The position numbers were made by a program, and so were the translations under genes. Shown piece by piece: positions 27,051 through 42,296 of a stretch of 64,000 bases of DNA. Where the stretch lies: positions 188,001 to 252,000 of the forward strand of contig JAQFVV010000517.1 in assembly GCA_028023455.1 (NCBI GenBank), written 5' to 3'. The notes under the pieces were generated by a model. That model did no database searches and had not been told where the DNA came from. It saw nothing but the letters and a program-made list of their open reading frames with translations. This DNA comes from Epiperipatus broadwayi. Its lineage: Eukaryota; Onychophora; Udeonychophora; Euonychophora; Peripatidae. Position 1 is the first letter of the stretch; each line of letters opens with the position of its first letter.

Positions 27051-27120
27051 TCATATTAGATAATGGAAATAGTCCAAACAATAATTCAACTAAAACACCA
27101 TCATCACAAACCCTCAGAAA

Positions 27121-30100
27121 AATACTGTATGAAGAGTTTACATCTGATAATAACAGAATAGAAAAGAGTGATTATGTGATGGCTTGATAGTTTCAAACTT
27201 TTCATATTACAATAGATTTTTCAGTTATAGTATTAAAATATATAATATTTTTTATAAATTAATAATATTAATACTACTTCATAAACAAAAATATGTAACC
27301 ATAACATATTTTTGGTGCTGAGCACACATGTCAAAAGCTACCATTATATTAATACACTTTGAAATTTTATTTAATATTTTTTAATATTTTCTTTATGTAT
27401 GAAGCAATTTTAGTAAAACACTTAATTTTATTATATGTCAATGACAGAGTTATCATATCTTTTATAATGATTATAATATATTGTTTAATGTGATCAAAGA
27501 CATTTGCATAATACATCCTCTATTTTTTTCATTATGATAATATTTTGAGACTTAAATTACATATTTGCATTTCATCTCTCTTATTAAATTAAATGTATTG
27601 TCATACTGACATAAAAAATACAGTTTTTTTCATATTTTATTTATTATGAATCTCTTTTAACTTATGATTCCAATATTTATGCCTTTATAGATAAGTGAAT
27701 GTCAACTTTTCAAATTAATTGTTTCTAACAATTTGATATTTACTATTAGGAAGTTTTTTCAGTTCAGGAAGTTTCCATTCACGTAAAAATAATCTACAAT
27801 TTTAGATAACTAAATAAAATATTATCATTGAAAGGTGGCCTAAGTCTACAACAAAATTTTTAGCATTCTTTTGTCTTTCTTCATCAATTTTTGACAAATG
27901 TATGACTTTATAACTAGTAATAAATGCTATTTATAATTTACGTGTCTGTCATGATCATAAATGTAAATTAGATTCAGCATTCACACACATGTGGACTTAT
28001 TAATCTTGTCTTCAATAAAAAGAAATAATACATCAGTTAAAAATTACCAAGCAGCTGAATAAAAATTTCTTTTTAATTTTGGAGATAAATGACAGTAGAC
28101 TTACTGTGTAACTTGAGCATAGTAATGAACATAACCTTTATGTTTATTTTACATGTGAATACACCAATATGAATAACAATGTAATAACAAACATATATTT
28201 AATGAACATAGAAATTGCTCTGCTTGTGTAGGTTAAAGTTTCAAAAAAGGAATCAATACACCACTTTAATTAGGAGCCCACAGTGAGTGAAAAAGCAGAA
28301 ATATCATTAGGGTAGAACTTAAAGATTTTTTTACAAGTATTTCTAATGTCAATCTAATAAACACAAGCAGGTATGGTTAACCTTTTCCTTTATAACTGCA
28401 TATGCAAAAATTCCCAGAAGTACTAAGATTTGTTGTTTCGAAAGAATTTGGTGTCAAAAAATCAAAATGGTTAATAACATTATTCATGTACAAACAGTTT
28501 CAGAAGTTTGAGACAAAAGGAAGACTACACCAATATTAAGCAAAATGAAGGTAACAATAATTCAAAAATATAATGAACAATATCATTATTGTGTACTATT
28601 TAAAATATTATAAAGAATGGTATTAACAAGAATTATGCTGCCAATTGAGAATGACTGTTTTTATATGAGGCTGGTCAGGATAAAGTATATAAAATCTGCC
28701 ATTATCTTTATTAGTGTAACTTAGACTTGGATTCTACTTGCAAAAATTAGTCCCATCTAAAGATCTCTAGAAGTCATGAATATAGGAAAAATCTTTATTT
28801 GGTAAAATGTTATTCCAAATTAAAATGAAAATGATACTAGGTGATGGTTATAATATATACAATATATTACAGAATAGTTTTCATAGAGGTTTATTTTTCT
28901 AATCTACTGGCTGCAATATAAACTTCCAGAAACATATTTCAGCATGCATTTACAGAAATTACATTGATATGATTTTCTAAAATAAGTCATCCCTCCCATA
29001 ATCATATCAAAAATTTGAAAAAACAATTTTCAAAGAATAATGATGCTATGCTCAGTTTTTTTCTTCTATATATACAATAGAAAAATATCTCAAATTTAAC
29101 TTAATTTTCTAAAACAATAGACAGAAACACAACTACTTTATGCTACTTAGGAATAACCATCTCTCATTTATTGAAGATTAAATATAAAAATAATTTTTGA
29201 AAACAATATCCTTGTAATGGTGATTGATTTAAGTTGGGTTTGTAATGTAAATATGGTATGAAATATTTTTTAATACTAACTTATTCTACAAGAAATATTG
29301 TATAAAATATTTATAGAAAATGTGAGTACACAAAATTTCTGAGTAGTAGTTTAATATTACCAAAAGAAATACTACAGTTAGTTGTATGTACATCTGTCAT
29401 GATTTTCAATTTTGAATATATTGCTCCATAAAATGAATAAAAACATTTAATTGGTAGCTGAGATTTATCATCAATTCAAAATATAATAATACATAACTCA
29501 CATTTCTAATCAAGATCACTTTTTTTAGAAGTTCAACAAAAATGATCAATTGAAGAATCATTATTTTTCATTTACAATTGCAAAGAGAGTTAAATATAAA
29601 CTTTCTAAACATTATTGAAACTCTATTGATGAGTTACGACAACTCATTATCATTGTGATATCCTATTTTAGAGATGTCATTTAATAGCTGTTCACAGATT
29701 TTGTTAAACCATTAAACATCACACGATTGCCATTCCCTATTGTATGAAGATATTTCCCTCTCCTATAATAGATGTCATGGACAAACACAAAACATGAACA
29801 GCATAGCTGATAATTGTCAAATATTTGTATACGATGGGAAAATTGAAAGTCTTCATAGTCACTAGTAGATTTATTTCCTGATGGAAATCTCTACAGATAT
29901 ATTTATAATGTTCAGTATTAATTTTGTACCAAAAATATTGCAAATCATAGTCTCTATTTAGGTATCATTTATGATTGAGCAAAACAATAATCACTCAATG
30001 AAAAATATCTGAACTTATTTTTGTATGTATGGCTACAAATGCATATTAAAACAAAATAAAGAAAATAATATGCTTCACAATAAAAATGGATATTATGTAA

Positions 30101-31951
30101 AACAAAGTAAAATATATAACCCATATGATAAGTTATTTAAGTGAAAATAATAGAGAACAATTTACATGCAGATGTAAGGCTGTACATAAATTTGTGAATA
30201 ATAAAATTCTAAAAAGGAAACCATTCACAGCAGATAAAAGCATCATATTGAATTATAGTTCAGTAAGAAAAACACAAAAGTAATCACTGTAATCGAAATT
30301 TGATACTATAAAATTAGAATCAGCAAAAAATAAAATATTTGCATTTATTGCTGATATTATACTTACAAAAGAATATTTTATGGTATATTTTACATATTTT
30401 TATTGCATGCATATTTTGTGCATGAAATACTTTTTGCTTTTTCTTGCTTTATATATATTTTTACTTGAAAATTTTTTTTTATTTATTTATTTATAGATAT
30501 AATTAAAAAATTAACCTGGGAATTTTATTTTCTAATTATTTTTTTACTTTTATTCATGGAAGTAGATGTATATGAGCACTAAAATTTCATATGATAAATA
30601 TAAATGTATATTTAATACATAAATATATAAATGTATGAAATCTATGTGGAAGTAAACAATTTTCTCTAAAGTATGAGTAAATAACTTCTCTAAATTAACT
30701 AATGTTAATAAGTTTTAATTTGCCAACAATATTGAAAATTCAGAGTAAATATATTAGCCAGATCTCATAAATAATCTTGTGAATTTATAATGAACTGTAC
30801 AAAAATAGATAATGAATCCTACACTTATATCTGATTAACATTTATTCACTCTGAATTTCCACCAATGTTTGAACACAAAACTTTATTAATACTGTAAGTT
30901 TAAAGATTACATGAGTTCATTATATTTTACTTTTATTTGCTACAATAGATAGGTTTTTTTAGTCAAATCTTAAGATTTCATGTGCACTAATCTATGTTTT
31001 TTATATATTTGTTAAAAATGAAATTTCAGCCTCAGTCATATGGTTTTAAGTTTAAAATTATTAATGACATTTTTATGTCTGGCTAATATATTTTAGCACC
31101 TCTGAATTTCTAGCAATATTAGCCAATGAAAGATTTTTAACGCTGCAAGATTAGCATATAAAATGCTCCATTCTATTTTTTATCAATTGATAGCATAAAG
31201 AAAATTATTTATTCATAACTTGCAAGAGATTAGTTTACTCCCATTTAGATTTTTTAATATATATAAATATGCTTATTTTATATTTATAAATATATATCTT
31301 TTTAACTAAAGTAAAATGTATACACCACCAAAAGTTATGATGTTCAGTGGTATCTATGCTTTACGTTTCTTTTTTTAGATGTTACTATGTTTATGCAATT
31401 ACTACTTTTCTGTATTGTTTTAAAGGGTGTGGCTTAAAAAAGAGACTGATGATTGGTTGATGCTCTAGATTGTTTTAACCGGGCGCTAAGCAAAATCAAA
31501 AATGTAATTTTAAATAGTTGTTAATAGTAACGACGCAATATCTTTGTAAAAGACTTATTATTAAACCAAAAACTATATAATTAGTATGGGATTGTTTTTG
31601 AAAACATTTTATTTTTATAAAAACCTGTTTTAGAAAGTTTGTTTCAAGAACTGGAAACTTTCTCCTGTAGCTAAAAAAATTGCTTTTGAGAAAACTGTAA
31701 GTAAAATATTTTACTAACAATAAATAATTTCATTAACTTTAAAAATTTGTTTTTGTTTCTTTGATGATAATTTTTTTTAAATAATCACTCTTTTAATAAC
31801 ATTTTTTTTTTTTATTTAAAAAACTATATTTACATTTGATTCAGTACATACATCGTAACAATCATTACTTTAAAAAATAAATTAAGTTCAAATGTATCAA
31901 GTAAATTACATTATCTCCACCTTTCATTTAATCAGTGTTCTGTAAGAGCAT
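27121..31951. other. Noncoding stretch of 4.8 kb, no gene seen
   Basis: Read on both strands without finding a coding motif, RNA gene or recognised repeat. Short open frames at 29,737-29,943 and 31,496-31,720 (both minus) lack any recognisable domain. Confidence 0.5.
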
Positions 31952-32165
31952 TCAGCTCCACATTTCACACCTGGTAGGAACATAACCACCCCATATCAAT
32001 AAAAACGTTTTTCTTGGCCAAAATTTCAAACCTTTATAAAACATGTCATCCCATTCTTTTTCCATTTTTTTTCTCCAATATATCTTCTTGTTATCAAAGA
32101 TGAGAGCACACTTAGATATCCATATTGCTCTCATTACATGCACAATAACTATGGCATTATGAGGC
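31952..32165 (-). pseudogene. Possible C-terminal tail of a LINE reverse transcriptase
   Basis: The minus-strand frame reads AIWISKCALIFDNKK followed by KEWDDMFYKGLKFWP and ends MWS-stop. A Trp followed by a basic/Cys stretch and IFDNK resembles the zinc-binding tail (zf-RVT type) that closes some LINE ORF2 proteins. The frame continues upstream of its Met with PHNAIVIV-like residues, so the Met is not a real start. No RT palm motifs were found nearby. It could be chance; only the local pattern supports it. Confidence 0.3.
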
Positions 32166-32832
32166 TTGAATAAAATTAAAAGTATTAATATAATATATAG
32201 AAAACAGGTTTAATTGTAAAAATAAAAGTATCTAATATGGTGTTTTAATAGAATATTTTCTTTATTCTATATGCTGATACACTTGATGAATGTGTTAAAG
32301 CATAGATGAGGCCGATTTAATAAAATATTTTTACAATATACAAGACTTTTTGCATTTTAATATGTATATATAAAATCAAACACTTTCACAACTTATAAAT
32401 ATTAAATTTGTAATGGAAATTTAAGGATTATATATATATATATAATAATTTGGATAATATTTATCTTAGTTAAAATATAAAAAAGTAGTTATATTTCAGT
32501 GCTTATATATTCCTATTTAAAAATGGGCTCCTATATTTAATTTTTTTCTTCCAATTTTTTTTATATATCCATTGATTCCTATATTTAGATTTTTGTTTTC
32601 AAATTTTTCTTTATGTCAGTGGTTAGGATTACTATGCATGGAATCATTTGAGTATTGATTCCCCTATTGTTGTTGAATATTCAAAGTAAATAAAAGCTAT
32701 GACTCACTTTTAAGGCTTCTTTTACATTGTTGATATTAGACTATAATCCTATCACTGTATTCTATTTTTTTATCAAATTAAAATGTAATTCCATTTTTTT
32801 TGTTTCTTTCACTTTCCAACTATATATATATA
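32166..32832. other. Noncoding stretch, no gene seen
   Basis: AT-rich sequence leading to the short TA tract that forms the left edge of the HHR array. Confidence 0.5.
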
Positions 32833-32926
32833 TGTCCACAGATGGCGTCCTACCAAAAACACCTATCAAGCGTATTTTCGTTTACATAAACGTCAGAGTA
32901 GTTAGTATTCACTATCTCTAACTATA

Positions 32927-32984
32927 ATTCCACTTTCAGATCATGATTTCAAGCTATTTGCTATCGTCAGTGAAAGACAGGAAT
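32927..32984 (-). ncRNA. Hammerhead ribozyme, array unit 1
   Basis: On the minus strand: outer stem I ATTCC/GGAAT, internal loop TGT/T, inner stem I CTTTCA/TGAAAG (6 bp), core CTGACGA (N7=C), stem II AGC/GCT with loop AAATA and a T-T mismatch at 10.1/11.1, GAAA, 8-nt palindromic helix III ATCATGAT, and C17 (complement of 32,939) before the cut. All invariant core bases are present. The T-T mismatch next to the core is unusual and may slow cleavage. Confidence 0.82.
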
Positions 32985-33334
32985 AAAGAAACTAGATCTA
33001 AATACAAACTCTGAGCGTTTATGAAACAATTTCTATTCAGCTTGCAAGCGTGAATTTTTTAGACACGTAATGTCTTCAAACTCAGCATAGCAAACCAGAT
33101 AGCTATATGGGTCTGATCTCAGTTCAGCATCACCACATAGTAGAAGCCTCTGCAATCTATATCATTGCAAGAAAGACCTCAAAGGTACATTTATGATAAA
33201 CAAAAACGCAAGTTAAAAAACTTGCTAACGCTTGTATTTATGTCCACAGATGGCGTCCTACCAAAAACACCTATCAAGCGTATTTTCGTTTACATAAACG
33301 TCAGAGTAGTTAGTATTCACTATCTCTAACTATA

Positions 33335-33392
33335 ATTCCACTTTCAGATCATGATTTCAAGCTATTTGCTATCGTCAGTGAAAGACAGGAAT
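33335..33392 (-). ncRNA. Hammerhead ribozyme, array unit 2
   Basis: Same as unit 1 in every stem and core position. Confidence 0.82.
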
Positions 33393-33742
33393 AAAGAAAC
33401 TAGATCTAAATACAAACTCTGAGCGTTTATGAAACAATTTCTATTCAGCTTGCAAGCGTGAATTTTTTAGACACGTAATGTCTTCAAACTCAGCATAGCA
33501 AACCAGATAGCTATATGGGTCTGATCTCAGTTCAGCATCACCACATAGTAGAAGCCTCTGCAATCTATATCATTGCAAGAAAGACCTCAAAGGTACATTT
33601 ATGATAAACAAAAATGCAAGTTAAAAAACTTGCTAACGCTTGTATTTATGTCCACAGATGGCGTCCTACCAAAAACACCTATCAAGCGTATTTTCGTTTA
33701 CATAAACGTCAGAGTAGTTAGTATTCACTATCTCTAACTATA

Positions 33743-33800
33743 ATTCCACTTTCAGATCATGATTACAAGCTATTTGCTATCGTCAGTGAAAGACAGGAAT
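33743..33800 (-). ncRNA. Hammerhead, array unit 3, mutated GAAA box
   Basis: All stems match unit 1, but position 33,765 is changed so that GAAA reads GTAA. That replaces a core adenine needed for catalysis, so this copy should not cleave and the RNA would stay joined as a dimer across it. Confidence 0.8.
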
Positions 33801-34150
33801 AAAGAAACTAGATCTAAATACAAACTCTGAGCGTTTATGAAACAATTTCTATTCAGCTTGCAAGCGTGAATTTTTTAGACACGTAATGTCTTCAAACTCA
33901 GCATAGCAAACCAGATAGCTATATGGGTCTGATCTCAGTTCAGCATCACCACATAGTAGAAGCCTCTGCAATCTATATCATTGCAAGAAAGACCTCAAAG
34001 GTACATTTATGATAAACAAAAATGCAAGTTAAAAAACTTGCTAACGCTTGTATTTATGTCCACAGATGGCGTCCTACCAAAAACACCTATCAAGCGTATT
34101 TTCGTTTACATAAACGTCAGAGTAGTTAGTATTCACTATCTCTAACTATA

Positions 34151-34208
34151 ATTCCACTTTCAGATCATGATTTCAAGCTATTTGCTATCGTCAGTGAAAG
34201 ACAGGAAT
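34151..34208 (-). ncRNA. Hammerhead ribozyme, array unit 4
   Basis: Core and stems as in unit 1. Confidence 0.82.
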
Positions 34209-34558
34209 AAAGAAACTAGATCTAAATACAAACTCTGAGCGTTTATGCAACAATTTCTATTCAGCTTGCAAGCGTGAATTTTTTAGACACGTAATGTCTT
34301 CAAACTCAGCATAGCAAACCAGATAGCTATATGGGTCTGATCTCAGTTCAGCATCACCACATAGTAGAAGCCTCTGCAATCTATATCATTGCAAGAAAGA
34401 CCTCAAAGGTACATTTATGATAAACAAAAATGCAAGTTAAAAAACTTGCTAACGCTTGTATTTATGTCCACAGATGGCGTCCAACCAAAAACACCTATCA
34501 AGCGTATTTTCGTTTACATAAACGTCAGAGTAGTTAGTATTCACTATCTCTAACTATA

Positions 34559-34616
34559 ATTCCACTTTCAGATCATGATTTCAAGCTATTTGCTATCGTC
34601 AGTGAAAGACAGGAAT
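34559..34616 (-). ncRNA. Hammerhead ribozyme, array unit 5
   Basis: Core and stems as in unit 1. The next unit is cut at 35,000 within stem II, leaving only the cleavage-site half of its ribozyme (34,967-35,000). Confidence 0.82.
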
Positions 34617-35168
34617 AAAGAAACTAGATCTAAATACAAACTCTGAGCGTTTATGAAACAATTTCTATTCAGCTTGCAAGCGTGAATTTTTTAGACACGT
34701 AATGTCTTCAAACTCAGCATAGCAAACCAGATAGCTATATGGGTCTGATCTCAGTTCAGCATCACCACATAGTAGAAGCCTCTGCAATCTATATCATTGC
34801 AAGAAAGACCTCAAAGGTACATTTATGATAAACAAAAATGCAAGTTAAAAAACTTGCTAACACTTGTATTTATGTCCACAGATGGCGTCCTACCAAAAAC
34901 ACCTATCAAGCGTATTTTCGTTTACATAAACATCAGAGTAGTTAGTATTCACTATCTCTAACTATAATTCCACTTTCAGATCATGATTTCAAGCTATTTG
35001 CAGAGGCTTCTACTATGTGGTGATGCTGAACTGAGATCAGACCCATATAGCTATCTGGTTTGCTATGCTGAGTTTGAAGACATTACGTGTCTAAAAAATT
35101 CACGCTTGCAAGCTGAATAGAAATTGTTTCATAAACGCTCAGAGTTTGTATTTAGATCTAGTTTCTTT

Positions 35169-35226
35169 ATTCCTGTCTTTCACTGACGATAGCAAATAGC
35201 TTGAAATCATGATCTGAAAGTGGAAT
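35169..35226 (+). ncRNA. Hammerhead ribozyme, inverted unit 1
   Basis: On the plus strand: ATTCC 35,169-35,173, CTTTCA 35,177-35,182, CTGACGA 35,183-35,189, GAAA 35,203-35,206, ATCATGAT 35,206-35,213, C17 at 35,214, TGAAAG 35,215-35,220 and GGAAT 35,222-35,226. Confidence 0.82.
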
Positions 35227-35576
35227 TATAGTTAGAGATAGTGAATACTAACTACTCTGACGTTTATGTAAACGAAAATACGCTTGATAGGTGTTTTTGT
35301 TAGGACGCCATCTGTGGACATAAATACAAGCGTTAGCAAGTTTTTTAACTTGCATTTTTGTTTATCATAAATGTACCTTTGAGGTCTTTCTTGCAATGAT
35401 ATAGATTGCAGAGGCTTCTACTATGTGGTGATGCTGAACTGAGATCAGACCCATATAGCTATCTGGTTTGCTATGCTGAGTTTGAAGACATTACGTGTCT
35501 AAAAAATTCACGCTTGCAAGCTGAATAGAAATTGTTTCATAAACGCTCAGAGTTTGTATTTAGATCTAGTTTCTTT

Positions 35577-35634
35577 ATTCCTGTCTTTCACTGACGATAG
35601 CAAATAGCTTGAAATCATGATCTGAAAGTGGAAT
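35577..35634 (+). ncRNA. Hammerhead ribozyme, inverted unit 2
   Basis: Identical motif order, 408 bp after the first plus-strand copy. Predicted cuts after 35,214 and 35,622 would free one 408-nt monomer. Confidence 0.82.
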
Positions 35635-35785
35635 TATAGTTAGAGATAGTGAATACTAACTACTCTGACATTTATGTAAACGAAAATACGCTTGATAGGT
35701 GTTTTTGGTAGGACGCCATCTGTGGATATAAATACAAGCGTTAGCAAGTTTTTTAACTTGCATTTTTGTTTATCATATATATATA

Positions 35786-39215
<3,430 letters not shown>

Positions 39216-40910
39216 TATATATAGTAGTGCTGGAAATAGAAGTCTGAAAAGTATACGATGTTGATATTGTAATCATGTGTTAAGTTATGAAAGTTATTTA
39301 AAATTCTTTTAAATTTAAAAATATTACTTTTGGAAAGTGCATATATATTTGTGCATGGATGAGAAATTAAAAAAAAATCTTATTTGGATTAAATAAACAG
39401 ATAATAATATAAATTACATGTATAACATTCATTACAATGATTTTAATAGAAGAATTTTGTCTATATGAGGATATTTAAATTGAATCAAAACAGTTTGAGA
39501 TAATTTTTTAATGTTAATTTGATTAAATTTGTAGATAACAAAAATGATACTTCAAATGTGATTTGTAATATTAATTAAAGGATAAGAAAAATGTCTCCAA
39601 TTTATTATATATTTTTAATTACTAATCTAGTGTGTATTTTAATTTTAAAAATGTCATTTTTTAAAAAAAAGACATCAGATGGAGACATCAATTTCATTTT
39701 ATTAGCAATGAAATAGAATATTAAAAATCAGTGAAGCTCAAATTATTCAAAGGAACAGGAGAACCTTTTTCATTGGTAAATGATAACCATTGTTGAAAAA
39801 ATATATAGCTATAATGGAAAAATATATTGCTTTACTTTCTTAAATATAAATCATCTTTACCATAAATATAAACTTTTGATTTATGGACTACAATTATTGT
39901 TTATACAGCCACAGAAAATGCATTTCTTATTAATTTAAAGTGTACCATCCTACTGTAATTTTGTAATAATTTGAAAACTATCTAAGTTACACTCTAATAC
40001 TATTTCCCTGGATTAATTACAATGTCTACACATAATATGTGCTCTTATCATTTTTGTAAATGGAACATATAAATTGAAGAAATTAGAAAAAGAAAAATCA
40101 CAAATTTTTATCATATGCTGATTTGTAGTGAAAGTTATAGAATATATACCATGTTAAGAGTAATCCTTTTAAAACTTTAATGAAAGAAAGCAAAAAGGTC
40201 TTAATACATCAGTGTAATCCATTTACTGCATTCTCATTTATTTCTTGTATATTAGTTATTTAAGTTATTTTTATTTAGTTATTTATTATATGCTTAGCCA
40301 CTGTAAGAATTTACTTTAAAATAATTATTTTTAACTTTATGTGGGTGTGTGGATTTATTGTATATCTAGTTAAATGGTTATTAATTTATAAAATTCAAGT
40401 TTGCATATTTTATATCACAGCGGTAATTTCAAATGGTTACACTAGCACTTATCAAATCTGTGTTTTTAATAAAAATATTAAATTAGAGAGAATGCAAAAC
40501 CAATTAACAAATGCTGAATGTAAATGGAAATTGGGGACAATAGAATTTGAAGATAATTTATTCAGCATATTTAATTTTCACAAATGAAAAGATTGCTACC
40601 CTAGTAAAAGCTGAGAATGCATGCCTTTTTATTTAAAACAAATTACTCCTGAAAGGTAAATCTATTTTGAAACATTAAAGTTGATTTAGTGGAAATGACT
40701 GATAAATATGATTCGTTTGGAGGCTCAATCATTTCTATTCTTAGCTACTTTATATATGATTATATAAAAAGTACTCACTCACATTAGTCATATTTAAAGG
40801 TAATCCATGCAGATTAGGGTATATATATATAAGCGTTTTTTGCATTTCAACACATGGTATCACAACTATCCATGAAATCGCACACGCACCCACACACACA
40901 TATATATATT
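39216..40910. other. Noncoding stretch, no gene seen
   Basis: AT-rich; the 82-codon frame at 40,339-40,587 has no recognised motif. Confidence 0.5.
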
Positions 40911-41076
40911 CTTTATTTAAATGGGGATTGTGGTGAAAAAAATATAGCTATGAGGTGTTTAAAATATTTTATATAGATTTCAATAATCCATGTGTAACAT
41001 TAATTGAAATGTATATAAAATATTTAAACACCTCATAGCTATATTGTTTTCACCACAATCCCCATTTAAATATAGA
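40911..41076. repeat. Foldback element, arms about 75 bp
   Basis: Inverted halves share atttaaatggggattgtggt, atatagctatgaggtgttta and aaatatttta-type blocks, with a loop of about 15 bp around 40,990. Mismatches are few. A short CA/TA tract flanks the left end. No internal frame. Confidence 0.88.
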
Positions 41077-41949
41077 AAATTTGAATTATAAGTAATGAAT
41101 CAATACGAGTTAATTGTAATATGGTCTTAGATATTTTTTCAACTCGTGACTTCAAATATTTATTTAAATTTATTTCTAATATTTCTGAAACTAGATTGTT
41201 AACTTCATTTCAATTTTTAAAAAATGTAGTGTAATCTTTTACTGTTCTAGAATATTTTAGAGGCATCTCTTTACATTTACATTTTCTACTTAGTTAATAT
41301 TCAAATTATATGTTCCTCAGTGAATCACTAATGCTAGAGGAAACTAAAAATTATCATAATCAAATTCAGATAATTTTATGTCATGTTTTATATTAATTAT
41401 TCTCAAAAAGATAACATTAAAAAAAGCTTCAACAAAATTCTTTAACATATAAAATAAATAAAATATAACAGAAATTAATTAATGTAAATATTTCAAAATA
41501 ACGTTTGTTTAATGTATAGTTTTACTTTTTGTACTATAAAATTATTTATTTAGGCATACATTGTTTTACATGTAGAAAATTAATAATTATTTCAAGAAAC
41601 ATAAACAGTCCAGTTCTGTAACATGATAAAGTGTTTTTTTTAAACATATAGTAAATTTTAAAATGACATGTTTATAATGTTGTAAATGAAACACTAAATT
41701 ATAATTGACATTTTGAAATACCATTACAAAACTTCAATTGTAGTTTATAAACAAGGTATAAAAATTGTTCTGTTTACTCCAACATCATTACTAAAAACTT
41801 GAATAATCAGAATGTAATAGATGATTATATAGATTAATCCCATATATATTTCAAAAGTATATCTATTTTATACCTATTTTTGTTTATTCATTTTTTTAAA
41901 TGATGAATCATCTTCCAGATATTTAAAAATTTATGCTATTATGCTTATG
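41077..41949. other. Noncoding stretch, no gene seen
   Basis: AT-rich, without recognised features. Confidence 0.5.
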
Positions 41950-42256
41950 TTTAAGAAGGTGATTGCTTACCATGTGATAATCATAGATTGATTGCTATTA
42001 TTTTTGTAATTTCAAACTATTGAAAATAATAATTAAAAAGAAAATCTTGGAAGAATATCAGTATAAATTCATTTCTCATATAAATGCATTCAAATTTTTC
42101 TACAATAAGGTACAAAATATGACATCATCCCTTGATAATAATGTCATTACTGTTGTAATATATTTAGACATACCTAAAGCATTTTTGACTGTGTCTCAAA
42201 ACATTTATTTAAAAGTCTGTAATCATATGCTTTTTATTAATCTTGCAAATTATTGA
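41950..42256 (+). pseudogene. Degenerate LINE reverse transcriptase fragment
   Basis: Two frames together resemble the N-terminal part of a LINE RT. First comes GD, then a CDNHRLIAI stretch comparable to the NYRPISL motif, and in the next frame KKILEEYQYKF, then VVIYLDIPKAFLTVS, which fits motif A (LDxxKAFDxV) with the second Asp lost. A stop and a frame change lie between the two parts near 42,020. Neither YADD nor an endonuclease was found. It is a short, inactive remnant; the clade cannot be set from this piece. Confidence 0.6.
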
Positions 42257-42296
42257 AAAAAAAAGCAGAAAACAAGTGGTTCTTGGGTTACTATTC

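Larger units (their letters stand above)
25880..27120. repeat. Large imperfect palindrome (1.2 kb) with a tRNA-like repeat in each arm
   Basis: The two halves mirror each other around about 26,496. From outside in, both arms carry: caatactcatatta and ggactatttcc-type sequence; the tRNA-like repeat seen at 12.9-13.25 kb (minus strand on the left, plus strand on the right); and an inner pair, 26,362 onward and back from 26,630, with blocks such as atggtctactaccttagaca. Two overlapping opposite-strand open frames at 26,396-26,703 are a by-product of the inner pair. Arms differ at perhaps a fifth to a quarter of sites by eye. Confidence 0.8.
32833..35000 (-). repeat. 408-bp hammerhead repeat array (retrozyme-like), direct block
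   Basis: The landmark tgtccacagatggcgtcc recurs at 32,833, 33,241, 33,649, 34,057, 34,465 and 34,873, exactly 408 bp apart. Five units are complete and the sixth stops at 35,000. Units differ by only a few substitutions (for example tcctacc/tccaacc in unit 5, gtttatgaaac/gtttatgcaac in unit 4). Each full unit encodes one hammerhead on the minus strand, so the functional strand is minus. Tandem non-coding units of a few hundred bp with type I HHRs are the defining trait of metazoan and plant retrozymes, whose RNAs circularise. No open frame is conserved. Confidence 0.93.
35001..35778 (+). repeat. 408-bp hammerhead repeat array, inverted block
   Basis: The same unit in opposite orientation: one full unit and about 370 bp of a second, again 408 bp apart (gcagaggc at 35,000 and 35,408). 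The junction with the direct block falls on a shared ttgc at 34,998-35,001, where a stem II interruption is fused to the unit head gcagaggc. The right end breaks off in a TA tract that begins L copy 2. Identity to the direct block is near complete, so the inversion is young, or is an assembly fold-back. Confidence 0.9.

Noticed and set aside
31430-31500. Hammerhead because of a CTGATGA string near 31,446
   Set aside because: No GAAA box at the required distance and no stem I or II.
32833-35778. CRISPR-like regular repeats
   Set aside because: The whole 408-bp unit is repeated with no variable spacers, and the context is eukaryotic; it is a tandem satellite or retrozyme array.
40339-40587. 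Small protein gene of 82 codons
   Set aside because: No motif, AT-driven composition, and no supporting signal around it.
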